A stretch of DNA of 64,000 bases from Spongiibacteraceae bacterium. Its GTDB lineage: Bacteria; Pseudomonadota; Gammaproteobacteria; Pseudomonadales; Dasaniaceae. This document shows positions 51,895 through 60,299 of this stretch, in pieces. The notes under the pieces are model-generated. The model did no database searches, was not told the DNA's origin, and saw only the letters and a program-made list of their open reading frames with translations. The translations under genes were made by a program, and so were the position numbers. The DNA lies in NCBI GenBank assembly GCA_028280715.1, contig JANQLG010000042.1, forward strand, positions 62,001 through 126,000, in the 5' to 3' direction. The stretch's first letter is position 1. Each line of letters begins with the position of its first letter.

Positions 51895-53038
51895 AGTAGA
51901 GGTCGCGATTATTGGTGGCGGTATTCATGGTGCAGGCGTAGCTCAGGCTGCCGCCGCTGCCGGTTACAGCACCGTTATCATCGAAAAAAACGACTGGGGT
52001 GCTGGCACATCATCCCAATCCAGCAAATTACTGCATGGCGGACTTCGCTATTTGGAAACCGCCCAATTGCCACTGGTTTACCAAAGCCTGAGAGAAAGAA
52101 ATCTGCTGCTAAAAAATGCACCTTCACTCGCCAAACCGTTGAAATTTAACATCCCCATTTATCAGTACACCCATCGCAGACCGTGGCAAATTCTTGCAGG
52201 TTTAAGTCTCTATTCATTACTGGCAGGCTTTTCTGCTTTATCCCGATTTACTACCAACAAACAGGCACCTGACATTTTAACGTCTAACGATTTTAATAGA
52301 CTGTTCAGCTATTGGGATGCTCAAACCGACGACCAGTTGCTAACCAGAGCGGTAATAGATTCTGCGCAATCACTCTCAGCTAAAACACTATGTCCGGCAA
52401 CATTGCTGTCAGCAGAACAAACTGACGCAGGTTATCGTTTAACAATAGAAACTGAAACGGGAGAACAATCCCTAACTTGTCAATGCCTGATTAACTGCGC
52501 TGGCCCCTGGGTAAATGCTGTTTTAGATAAAATCTCTCCAGTACCTGAGCAACGTGCAATCGACTTGATTAAGGGGAGTCATCTGTTGCTGGATAAACAA
52601 ATCAGCGATGAAGCATTTTATCTGGAATCTCCCGTCGACCAGCGGGCTATTTTTTTATTACCCTGGAAGGGAAAATCCTTATTGGGAACAACTGAAGAAG
52701 CTTTTTCAGGCGATCCTGATAATGTGACGATCTCGCAATATGAAACAGATTATCTACTTGAAACCTTTCAACATTACTTTCCCGGTATTGATGCTTCAGT
52801 TTATGCTACCTTTGCCGGTATTCGTGTGCTCCCTGCAGGTGGCAGTTCAGCCTTTAACCGGCCCAGAGATTGCGTGATTCATCAAACATCAGAGCAACCA
52901 CGCTTGATCAGTTTATATGGAGGGAAACTGACCACATATCGACATACAGCCAGTAAGGTGATGACAAGAATAAAGACGTTACTGGGTGATCGTAAGTCTA
53001 TTGCCGATACGGCCAAGCTCCCACTCACTGAGTATTAA
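51887..53038 (+). CDS. Short glycerol-3-phosphate dehydrogenase (GlpD-like)
   Basis: 383-residue FAD flavoprotein oxidising glycerol-3-phosphate to dihydroxyacetone phosphate. The dinucleotide fold GGGIHGAGVAQAAAAAGYS is at residues 9-27, with the GlpD-specific SSQSSKLLHGGLRYLE next; later GPWVNAVLDK, LPWKGKSLLGTTEE and GGKLTTYR close the FAD domain. Bacterial GlpD is usually ~500 residues with a C-terminal helical domain; that domain is absent. Starts 8 bases inside the phosphodiesterase gene and converges on glpK with a 14-base overlap. Confidence 0.85.
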   Translation: MNEVEVAIIGGGIHGAGVAQAAAAAGYSTVIIEKNDWGAGTSSQSSKLLHGGLRYLETAQLPLVYQSLRERNLLLKNAPSLAKPLKFNIPIYQYTHRRPWQILAGLSLYSLLAGFSALSRFTTNKQAPDILTSNDFNRLFSYWDAQTDDQLLTRAVIDSAQSLSAKTLCPATLLSAEQTDAGYRLTIETETGEQSLTCQCLINCAGPWVNAVLDKISPVPEQRAIDLIKGSHLLLDKQISDEAFYLESPVDQRAIFLLPWKGKSLLGTTEEAFSGDPDNVTISQYETDYLLETFQHYFPGIDASVYATFAGIRVLPAGGSSAFNRPRDCVIHQTSEQPRLISLYGGKLTTYRHTASKVMTRIKTLLGDRKSIADTAKLPLTEY

Positions 53039-54500
53039 TATTTTGGATAGACAACAACCGCTGCTCCATTAATTCAGTCCACTGCCGATAACGAGTAGTT
53101 ACCGTTTCGTTGTTTTCCACTGAAAAGATTTTTCGTGTGGCCGTCAGCCACTCTTCACTAGCAGAGTATTTCAAATCGTTATGTGAAAGCAAAAATGCAG
53201 CACCCCTGGCCGATGCATCTGCCATTTGAATTCTTGCAACAGGGACCGCTAACAGATTCGCGATCAACTGACATAGCCAGTCGTTTTGAGCTAAACCACC
53301 ACTAACGATAATGTGTTCAGGTAATCTTTCCGTTTCATATAGACAATAAATATTGCGCGCAATTAAAAATGCAATACTCTCTAAAATCGCTATCTGCTGA
53401 GATATCCCATCGCCTTCACCAACAAACTCTGTACCAAATTCCGCACACCAGTCAGGTGCCCCCAAACCACCAACACCGTTTAAAAAATAGGGGGCATTCT
53501 TTTGCAAGCTAAAACATTCTTGCTTCGATAAATTTTGATATTCATTATTAGTATGTGCAATTTGTTGATGCCATTGTAGCGCCGAGGCAGCACCATTTAC
53601 GGTTGCCTCTTGCACATACCATATGGATGAATTTTCAGGGCAATGCAGCATGCTATAAAGCAAACGTTTATGATCATTTTTTTGATCACTCAACCGAAAC
53701 AAAAAAGCACCGGTACCGATGTTGATATAGCAGTTATTAGCTTGAGGCAAGCCGTCAGCAAAGGCTGCAGCTGATTGATCACCAGTAACCAGCTTTAACG
53801 GTATCTCTAGCTCATCAATCTTAATAACACCGAATATCTCATCAGAGTGAATAATGTCGGGTAGCCAACTCTTTTGAATACCAAACGTTGCTAACTGTTT
53901 CTCACTCCAAGTACCAGTATCAATATCCATAAGCAATGTGCGCGAAGCATTAACCGGGTCAACCAACCACTCTCTATTCCCGCAAAGCTCTCTGGCCAAA
54001 AATGCAGCCAGCGGAGCCATGATCAAAGCATCATTCTTTGCCGCCAACTTCACCTGATCAAGATTATCCAGGCACCAACGCATTTTACTGGCGCCAAAGT
54101 GTGCATTTTTATAAAGGCCGGTTATTGTGCGTGTAGGCTCAACGTCACTAACTAACCGATTCAGTATTTTGATGGCACGTGTATCTTGCCAACTCAAAAT
54201 TGGGGTCAGTGCCTGATTATTTTTCTTATCCCAGCACAACATGCTCGAACGCTGACAGATCAACCCAGCCGAACAGATAGCCTGTCGCTGTTGCTCAGTT
54301 AACTGCTTTAAAGCACAGCGTGCTGCAGATTGAAGAGAACCGATAACTTCTGCAGGCGACTGCTCAACCCAATTTTTTTGAAGTCTCTGCGTTGAAACTT
54401 TTTCAGCACTATGACTAATAACATTACCGCACTGATCAAACACAATCGCGCGACTACTGCTACCACCTTGATCTAAAGCCAAAAAAAATCTCTGTATCAT
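53025..54500 (-). CDS. Glycerol kinase-like FGGY sugar kinase
   Basis: 491-residue FGGY kinase that most resembles GlpK, phosphorylating glycerol to glycerol-3-phosphate. The N-terminal fold FFLALDQGGSSSRAIVFD, the CSMLCWDKKN-type substrate region and the late GGLAQNDWLCQLIANLL segment are visible. The FGGY-family GGLAQNDW signature holds, but the N-terminal GTTSSR of GlpK is GGSSSR. Next to a phosphodiesterase and a GlpD-like gene, it fits the same pathway, on the opposite strand. Xylulokinase-type use cannot be excluded. Confidence 0.75.
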   Translation of the reverse strand: MIQRFFLALDQGGSSSRAIVFDQCGNVISHSAEKVSTQRLQKNWVEQSPAEVIGSLQSAARCALKQLTEQQRQAICSAGLICQRSSMLCWDKKNNQALTPILSWQDTRAIKILNRLVSDVEPTRTITGLYKNAHFGASKMRWCLDNLDQVKLAAKNDALIMAPLAAFLARELCGNREWLVDPVNASRTLLMDIDTGTWSEKQLATFGIQKSWLPDIIHSDEIFGVIKIDELEIPLKLVTGDQSAAAFADGLPQANNCYINIGTGAFLFRLSDQKNDHKRLLYSMLHCPENSSIWYVQEATVNGAASALQWHQQIAHTNNEYQNLSKQECFSLQKNAPYFLNGVGGLGAPDWCAEFGTEFVGEGDGISQQIAILESIAFLIARNIYCLYETERLPEHIIVSGGLAQNDWLCQLIANLLAVPVARIQMADASARGAAFLLSHNDLKYSASEEWLTATRKIFSVENNETVTTRYRQWTELMEQRLLSIQNINTQ

Positions 54501-54764
54501 CTTTAATCTGAACCAGACCTTATTCCATATCTATCTACTTTCGCCCAAGTGTTAACTAGCTTCATTACCTACACTACAATTAAAGATAGAGTAATGTCAG
54601 GCCTAATCAATACCGACGCAGTATTTTGTTTATCTGTCACTATGTCTGCCTCCGATTGCTACTGCTTCCCCTAAAACAATAGTAAATATTTTTAGGTTTT
54701 GACTTCCTATTCACTTACGTTAAGCTTTTGTATGTTTGGAACAACAGCCTTTCGGAGCATAACT

Positions 54765-55106
54765 ATGGACTGCTTATTTTGCAGCATTATTGAAAAAACC
54801 ATTCCAGCCGATATTGTGTATGAGGATGAACAAGTACTTGCCTTTCGCGATATCGCTCCTCAGGCACCAACCCATATTTTAATAATCCCCAAGCAGCACA
54901 TAGCAACAGTCAATGATCTAACTCCGGAACAAAACAACGTGATTGGCCATATGTTTCAGACTGCCAAACAACTGGCCACCAACGAAGGCTTAAGCAACGA
55001 TGGTTACCGACTGGTGATGAATTGCAATGAATACGCAGGGCAGACCGTTTTTCATATCCACCTGCATCTATTAGGTGGCCGCCGCATGACATGGCCTCCC
55101 GGCTAA
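54765..55106 (+). CDS. HIT family protein (HinT-type)
   Basis: About 113 residues from the ATG at 54765, with GGAG upstream; the frame to 54699 is unlikely. Nucleotide hydrolase/transferase of the histidine triad family: CLFCSIIEKTIPADIVYEDE at the start, then LIIPKQHIATVNDL and the catalytic HIHLHLLGGRRMTWPPG tail. Probably hydrolyses purine nucleoside phosphoramidates. The kinase gene follows after 36 bases. Confidence 0.92.
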   Translation: MDCLFCSIIEKTIPADIVYEDEQVLAFRDIAPQAPTHILIIPKQHIATVNDLTPEQNNVIGHMFQTAKQLATNEGLSNDGYRLVMNCNEYAGQTVFHIHLHLLGGRRMTWPPG

Positions 55107-55142
55107 TTAAACGTTTCTTTCCTAGACCCCCTTTCATTTACT

Positions 55143-56321
55143 ATGAAAATTCCCGGCTATAGTGTTCATCGTAAAATAGGCAAAGGAGGAATGGCCACAG
55201 TCTTTCTGGCCACCCAAACCTCCTTTGAACGCAAGGTCGCGTTGAAGATTATTGCTGACAGTGCTTTCGGCGGCCAAAGCCTTGCCGACCAATTTATGTC
55301 CGAAGCCAAAATTATTGGCAGCTTTTCCCACCCGCATATCGTTCCTGTCTATGATGTCGGCAGAATTGAACAGTTTCATTATCTGGCTATGGACTATCTT
55401 CAAGGCGGCGATCTGAGCAGCTGGATAAAAAGCGGGCTGACACCAGAAGAATCCGAACAAATCATCATCCAGATCGCCAAAGCGCTGCACTTCGCACACG
55501 GCAAGGGCTACATTCATCGCGATATCAAACCGGACAACATTCTATTTCGGGAAGATAATTCGGCGGTATTAACAGATTTTGGTATCGCTCAACCCTTACT
55601 GAAAAATTCCTCCGAGAGTTCAAAGCGGGAACGCATAGTAGTTGGTACCCCCGCCTATATGAGCCCGGAACAGAGCCAGGGCAAAGCTATCGATGCTCGC
55701 AGTGATTTATATTCGCTGGGCGTGATGTTTTATCAAATGCTGACCAGGGAACAACCCTATCATGCTGATAATTCCAAGGTACTGCTGATAAAACATATTA
55801 AAGACCCTATCCCCAAACTACCCTTTGCGCTGCAACGTTATCAACCCATTATTGATAATCTGATGGCCAAAAACAGCGATGAGCGTTTTCAATCTGCACT
55901 TGAATTTATTAAAGCACTGGAAAATTTAGCCGAGCACCCGGATATGAATGAAGTGATTACTTCCATAGCCGATCTTAAGCTGGTGGATAAAGAACCTGAA
56001 AAAGAAGAATCACAATCTCTGGTGATCGAAGAAAACAGCTACCGAAAATTAGGCCTGGCAAAACGCTACGCCTTAAACTGCTCCATTAAAAGCAATGAGT
56101 CACAGCATTTTTTGCTGTTGTTTAGTCAATTCACTCGTCGACTGATAGAGTGGCATAACCAACACGGCGGGCAATGTGGCAAAATACATTGTGAAATTAC
56201 TATTGATCCGATGTTAGCTGAGGTTGTAAAGAACAGTATTGATCAAGTACTGAATGATGAGAATTTTGATTTTTTAAAAAGGCTTAAGCCGGATTTTAAA
56301 ATCATAGATACAAATGGATAG
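55143..56321 (+). CDS. Cytoplasmic Ser/Thr protein kinase, PknB-type
   Basis: 392-residue Hanks-type kinase. Kinase domain (about residues 5-270) has the glycine loop GKGGMATVFLA, VALKII lysine, HRDIKPDNILF near 123-133, DFGIAQ near 145 and a GTPAYMSPEQ P+1 loop. Unlike classical PknB it has no transmembrane helix or PASTA repeats. The C-terminal ~110 residues (KRYALNCSIKSNESQHFLLLF) form an alpha/beta region I do not recognise. 36 bases after the HIT gene, so possibly cotranscribed. Confidence 0.88.
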   Translation: MKIPGYSVHRKIGKGGMATVFLATQTSFERKVALKIIADSAFGGQSLADQFMSEAKIIGSFSHPHIVPVYDVGRIEQFHYLAMDYLQGGDLSSWIKSGLTPEESEQIIIQIAKALHFAHGKGYIHRDIKPDNILFREDNSAVLTDFGIAQPLLKNSSESSKRERIVVGTPAYMSPEQSQGKAIDARSDLYSLGVMFYQMLTREQPYHADNSKVLLIKHIKDPIPKLPFALQRYQPIIDNLMAKNSDERFQSALEFIKALENLAEHPDMNEVITSIADLKLVDKEPEKEESQSLVIEENSYRKLGLAKRYALNCSIKSNESQHFLLLFSQFTRRLIEWHNQHGGQCGKIHCEITIDPMLAEVVKNSIDQVLNDENFDFLKRLKPDFKIIDTNG

Positions 56322-56367
56322 AGAACTGATAGTTAAAGACGCAGTGGTTTAAAAATTATTTTTTCCG

Positions 56368-56562
56368 CTAACGGACACGAACGAAGTGAGCATCGAATTG
56401 AAGGACAATTTTTAACTTAGCTGATTTAGTAACTCCAACAGTCAATCCCAACCTATCAAATCCACTTGGTGGAATTTCGTGAGCGACCGATATTTCATCA
56501 GTTTTAGTCACAGAATCAACATCAATAATCAAGTTATAGATTGCGCTTGGAGGAACAAGACT
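56368..56562 (-). pseudogene. Orphan C-terminal gene fragment
   Basis: A 64-codon open stretch with no ATG/GTG/TTG start near its left (5') end; it ends in TAG at 56368-56370 and is closed upstream by TAA at 56563-56565. It translates to a coherent, beta-rich sequence (IYNLIIDVDSVTKTDEIS, then GLTVGVTKSAKLKIVLQ) ending in FVRVR. The hydrophobic/polar alternation is that of a genuine protein. It is best explained as the 3' end of a decayed gene. Parent family unknown. Confidence 0.45.
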
Positions 56563-56721
56563 TTAGCGAATATCATTTTAAATAACTGTCCAGGAATTTA
56601 CCCAGCTCCCTTCTGCTAAGAGATCAGTCAATTAAGAGGCCAGTCAATAATCCGCTGCCGCCACTCCTTTACCCTTTAATACCGATTTTAAAAAATTGCG
56701 TTATTTCACTTGCAAAACGAG

Positions 56722-56760
56722 GATTACACTTGTAATCTCTCCATTGGCTTACAAATGTAA
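56722..56760. promoter_or_regulatory. Two BlaI/MecI-type operators before blaI
   Basis: GATTACA-CT-TGTAATC (56722-56737) and TTACA-AA-TGTAA (56749-56760) both contain the BlaI/MecI/CopY core TACA-N2-TGTA. Centres are 25 bases apart. They lie 54-92 bases before the blaI ATG, the expected place for autorepression. A -35-like TTGCAA (56710) and TAATCT (56733) are a possible promoter overlapping the first operator. Confidence 0.8.
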
Positions 56761-56813
56761 TCCGGCAGTATGACCCCTGCTAAATACGATCTGTACTAAC
56801 GAGAGGGAAAAGT

Positions 56814-57206
56814 ATGAGTAGCATCCAATTGTCTGACTCTGAGTGGGAGTTGATGAAGGTTCTGTGGGACTGTGAGCCGGTTTCCGTCAATGATATAGCG
56901 GCCAAGTTGCATGAAAGTACCCAATGGCATCGGAAGACAGTCCGCACCATGCTAAATCGATTGGTTAAGAAAGGCATAGTTGAGCAGGTAATAATCGATA
57001 ATATCCAGCACTACCAGGCGCTACTTACGCGAGAAGAATGCTCTACAAATGCCACCCAATCATTCCTTGATCGGGTTTTCGATGGTTCCTTTACGCCTTT
57101 CCTTGTGCACTTTACCAAAAGCAACAAACTCTCGGATGAAGAGCGAAAAGCCCTGGAAAAACTCCTTGAAGATTCGTCACCCAACAACAAAGACACCAAG
57201 GAGTAA
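56814..57206 (+). CDS. BlaI/MecI/CopY family repressor
   Basis: 130-residue winged-helix repressor (IQLSDSEWELMKVLWD, then TVRTMLNRLVKKGIVEQV). The recognition helix and wing are typical of BlaI/MecI; the C-terminal helical part is the dimerisation region that the partner protease cleaves in related systems. A GAGAGGGAAA site precedes the ATG. Two operators lie upstream, and the membrane protease gene follows 6 bases after the stop. Confidence 0.9.
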   Translation: MSSIQLSDSEWELMKVLWDCEPVSVNDIAAKLHESTQWHRKTVRTMLNRLVKKGIVEQVIIDNIQHYQALLTREECSTNATQSFLDRVFDGSFTPFLVHFTKSNKLSDEERKALEKLLEDSSPNNKDTKE

Positions 57207-57212
57207 AGACAA

Positions 57213-59417
57213 ATGGAAATGGCTAACAATCTAAACCCATTGGTAGAGTGGCTTGTTATAGCATCAATTAAAAGCACCCCAATTATCGTCGTTGTTTTAT
57301 TCCTAAGGAAAATACTGTTTACCTATTTGTCCGCGGGTGCGCGCTACGGGTTGTGGTTCAGTGTAGTGATTAGCTTAACTATCCCTATAGGCTGGCAATT
57401 CAACATTCCCTTCAGCGCCTTGAACCCCTTAAACACTGAAACCGGGATTAACAATGAAGATCCATTCAACGATCTTTCCGAAACACACCTGAGTGGGGAG
57501 GAAATGTATGCCTTTGATTCAGCCGATGATTTAAGTACAACAAACACCACCGATTCAAAGCAAAACACATTAACATTAAGCACCTTCACTGAGAAAAAAA
57601 CCGATAGCAATGTTGGATCACCAACCGAAAAGAAAACAGATAAACAGGCATTAACCTATGCTCATATATTTGTTTTATTGTGGTTGGCGGGGCTGTTGAT
57701 TTTCGGCTTTCTGATTGCCGCCAGTTTTTACCGGCATTATAGGATCACCAATGAAGCGGTTAACTGTAGTACCTCTATTCATCGGTTATTTGACTTGTGC
57801 GCCGAAAAAATTAGTCTCAATAGAAAAGTTACACTGCTTCAATCCCAAGACGTAAGATCACCTACTGTTATCGGCTGGATCTCACCAAGGTTAATTCTGC
57901 CTGTAAACCTGGACACCACACTCAGTGAGAAAGAGATAAGCCATGTACTTCTTCATGAATTAGGACACATAAAACGCAACGATATATTGTTTAACTGGAT
58001 GCTCTGTATTGTTAACCTGCTTCACTGGTTCAATTCTTTGGTCTGGCTCTTTGTCAGAATAATGCGCCGGGATATGGAGGGAGCTTGCGACGCATTTGTC
58101 TTAAACAATTTGTCAAAGGATAAACACCGTGACTACGGAGCGACCCTAATACAGCTAAGCAATATTACCCAGTTGCCAAAATACTCTGCTGCAGGAATTG
58201 GTTCTGCAACTGCAGTCGGAATTTTAGAAAATCACAAGGATCTCGTGGAAAGAATAAACATGATTAAACAGTTTAAAAGCATTAGTGCGAAAAGTCGGGC
58301 AATGTTTTTAATGATATTTGTCGGATGCACTTTAGCCGCAACGGCTCAGCCCTTAAGTGAAAAGGTAATACTAACCTTACCCGAACTCGCGAAAGTTATT
58401 GAAGAAAATACCGGGAAAACGGTTGATTTATCGAATCCTGCTCTGCAGGGTACTTTCAGCGTAAAAAAACCAACAAGCAAAGTGAACTATTCGAATTTTC
58501 TCACACTGTTAAATCCACAGCACCTCACCGCCTATCAATATGATGACAAAGTTATCGTTATCAATAAAAAAGATATTGTTCAACATTACAAATATCTCCC
58601 TGAGGTTAGTGAAAACAAAGAATATCAAACAGATGAGTGGGTTAAGGCTTCTGTCAAGCTGAAAAATATTTGTGCAACCACTATCCTCCCGGCAATCAGA
58701 CCATTGATTGGCCGCTTTGATTTTTTCAGAGCCGACCTTGACAGCGGTAGAGCTATCAACCTCGGCATAAACTATGGAAACCTACAGCGAATTGAAACCA
58801 TCATCCGCCAAGCCGATCAATTGAGCCGTAGAGAAGAAGACTGCAAAGCTAAGGCTGATCAGGCTTACGGCCCCTATATCGGTCGAAAAAAGATGCCTAG
58901 CAATATGCCCAGACGTGTCGTGGCTGAGTTTAGTACGAAAACATCAGAAGGAAAACTTGTCGGCCTGAAAACCCTAAAAGGCAAAATTTCAATAATTAAC
59001 ATCTGGTCATCTAATTGTGAAGTTTGCGAAAAAGTGATGCCGGCACTCGACAGGTTATATAAAAAATATCAACACGAAGGGATGGAAATTATCGGCGTTA
59101 ATCGCGACTACCATGAGGCGGGTCGAACAGTTTTAAAAGATTATGATCCAGACAGTTATTCGCCCCTTCAAGTATCAGACCATAAAAAACTGCAAGCGTA
59201 CCATGACGATTTTTTGAAACGAGTTCCAGTCAGTTTTCCTTCCATAAGAATCGATAGCGCTAAAGATAAAATCCCCGGCAGCATGAAAGTAAAAGCCGGA
59301 GACTCCGTTATCATTGATAGGACAGGAAAAATACAATTCAGCATCTCAGGTTTTAATGAAGACACTGAGGCTTTGTATGAGCGCACTATCAACGAATTAT
59401 TGAAAAATAATCTATAG
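57213..59417 (+). CDS. M56 (BlaR1-like) protease fused to secretin-like and thioredoxin domains
   Basis: 734 residues. Transmembrane segments near 11-32, 44-60, 149-171 and 262-282 frame an M56 protease domain: HELGH at 248-252 and MEGACD with Glu289, the zinc ligands of BlaR1/MecR1. A long loop at 60-148 has repeated EKKTD. A final helix at 363-380 leads to the predicted periplasm. There lie an STN/N0-like module (~385-455, ILTLPELAKVIEENTG), an N1-like module (~470-540, KASVKLKNICATTILPAIRPL) and a TlpA-type thioredoxin domain (~570-734, CEVC at 602-605). BlaR1 instead has a penicillin-binding sensor there. Cotranscribed with the repressor gene. Confidence 0.85.
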   Translation: MEMANNLNPLVEWLVIASIKSTPIIVVVLFLRKILFTYLSAGARYGLWFSVVISLTIPIGWQFNIPFSALNPLNTETGINNEDPFNDLSETHLSGEEMYAFDSADDLSTTNTTDSKQNTLTLSTFTEKKTDSNVGSPTEKKTDKQALTYAHIFVLLWLAGLLIFGFLIAASFYRHYRITNEAVNCSTSIHRLFDLCAEKISLNRKVTLLQSQDVRSPTVIGWISPRLILPVNLDTTLSEKEISHVLLHELGHIKRNDILFNWMLCIVNLLHWFNSLVWLFVRIMRRDMEGACDAFVLNNLSKDKHRDYGATLIQLSNITQLPKYSAAGIGSATAVGILENHKDLVERINMIKQFKSISAKSRAMFLMIFVGCTLAATAQPLSEKVILTLPELAKVIEENTGKTVDLSNPALQGTFSVKKPTSKVNYSNFLTLLNPQHLTAYQYDDKVIVINKKDIVQHYKYLPEVSENKEYQTDEWVKASVKLKNICATTILPAIRPLIGRFDFFRADLDSGRAINLGINYGNLQRIETIIRQADQLSRREEDCKAKADQAYGPYIGRKKMPSNMPRRVVAEFSTKTSEGKLVGLKTLKGKISIINIWSSNCEVCEKVMPALDRLYKKYQHEGMEIIGVNRDYHEAGRTVLKDYDPDSYSPLQVSDHKKLQAYHDDFLKRVPVSFPSIRIDSAKDKIPGSMKVKAGDSVIIDRTGKIQFSISGFNEDTEALYERTINELLKNNL

Positions 59418-59437
59418 AATCAGGAGTGCAATGCCTT

Positions 59438-60004
59438 ATGAAAATACTCAAAATTATTGTTGTCAGTTTACTGCTCACCACCAATCAGGCTTTCGCCATA
59501 GAAAATGGAGTACCTCCAGATGATGTAATTACGCTATCAGAATTAGCCGAAAAACTGGAACAGAAACTGAAAAAACCTGTAGTTGTCGATAAAAACTACG
59601 CAAAGAATGAAGTCCAAATAAAGCTGGAACGTGCCCTTGAAGATAGGGGCAATCTGCTTACTGAGCTTTCCATCAACGGTTACACAGCAATTGATACAGA
59701 GGATTATATTGAATTAATCGATGTTCGGCGTTCTCGAATGTCTGCAATTCCAGTGGTCGATGAAAGCAAACATTACTATCCAAACCAATGGGTTACAAAA
59801 ATTATTACCGTTGAAAAAGCTTGTGCCTATAAAATTCTACCTATAGTAAGGCCGCTGGTGCCTCAATATGCTCACATGGCAGTCACTGGAGAGGAGAGTC
59901 TGGTTATTTCTGATCGTTACGCAAATGTACAGCGGCTATCTTCTATTATTGAAAATATTGATAAAGAAACGAAAGACAAAGCTGGCTGTAACAAAAAATC
60001 GTGA
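59438..60004 (+). CDS. Periplasmic secretin N-domain-like protein
   Basis: About 188 residues from the ATG at 59438; GTG at 59426 is an alternative. Signal peptide (MKILKIIVVSLLLTTNQAFA). It resembles the isolated N0-N1 part of secretins: N0-like residues ~30-85 (ITLSELAEKLEQKLKKPVVV) and N1-like ~100-165, ending YANVQRLSSIIENID, as in GspD N1 domains. Its N1-like region (ACAYKILPIVRPL) is close to that of the preceding protease (ICATTILPAIRPL), so one probably arose by duplication. No secretin pore domain is present. Confidence 0.7.
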   Translation: MKILKIIVVSLLLTTNQAFAIENGVPPDDVITLSELAEKLEQKLKKPVVVDKNYAKNEVQIKLERALEDRGNLLTELSINGYTAIDTEDYIELIDVRRSRMSAIPVVDESKHYYPNQWVTKIITVEKACAYKILPIVRPLVPQYAHMAVTGEESLVISDRYANVQRLSSIIENIDKETKDKAGCNKKS

Positions 60005-60074
60005 ACTTAGGATAAAACAACGCCAGAATTTTTTAGTAATTTGATTCAGCATTTTTTATTAACGGAGTTAGCCA

Positions 60075-60164
60075 ATGAAAGATTCCTTTGCTGATAATTT
60101 AGAAATACTGACGGAAAAATTACTTAAGAAAGGAAAATCAGGATATAAATCTCGAATTAGGTAA
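60075..60164 (+). CDS. Possible 29-residue small ORF
   Basis: ATG at 60075 with GGAG 7 bases upstream; 29 codons to the TAA at 60162-60164 (begins MKDSFADNLEILTEKLL). A shift by one base near 60141 would extend the reading to a TGA at 60211 with another plausible stretch (DINLELGKLLPEFRLLGQHL). It could be a real small gene or a frameshifted remnant. Last element after the three-gene unit. Function unknown. Confidence 0.3.
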   Translation: MKDSFADNLEILTEKLLKKGKSGYKSRIR

Positions 60165-60299
60165 ACTGCTCCCGGAATTCCGCCTCTTGGGTCAACATTT
60201 AAATGGTCTCTGATCCGGTTTTTCTTCTAGCTTTTAATAGGCTGATAGCTAATGGCTTTTATTTTGTTACATGTATTTATTATTAACGTCACACATTGC

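Larger units (their letters stand above)
56322..56813. other. Gap with a gene fragment and BlaI operators
   Basis: About 490 bases before blaI. They hold an open, start-less coding fragment on the minus strand (56368-56562) and two BlaI-type operators (56722-56760), annotated separately. An 8-base CAGTCAAT occurs three times near 56440-56660. The rest shows no credible gene. Confidence 0.55.
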
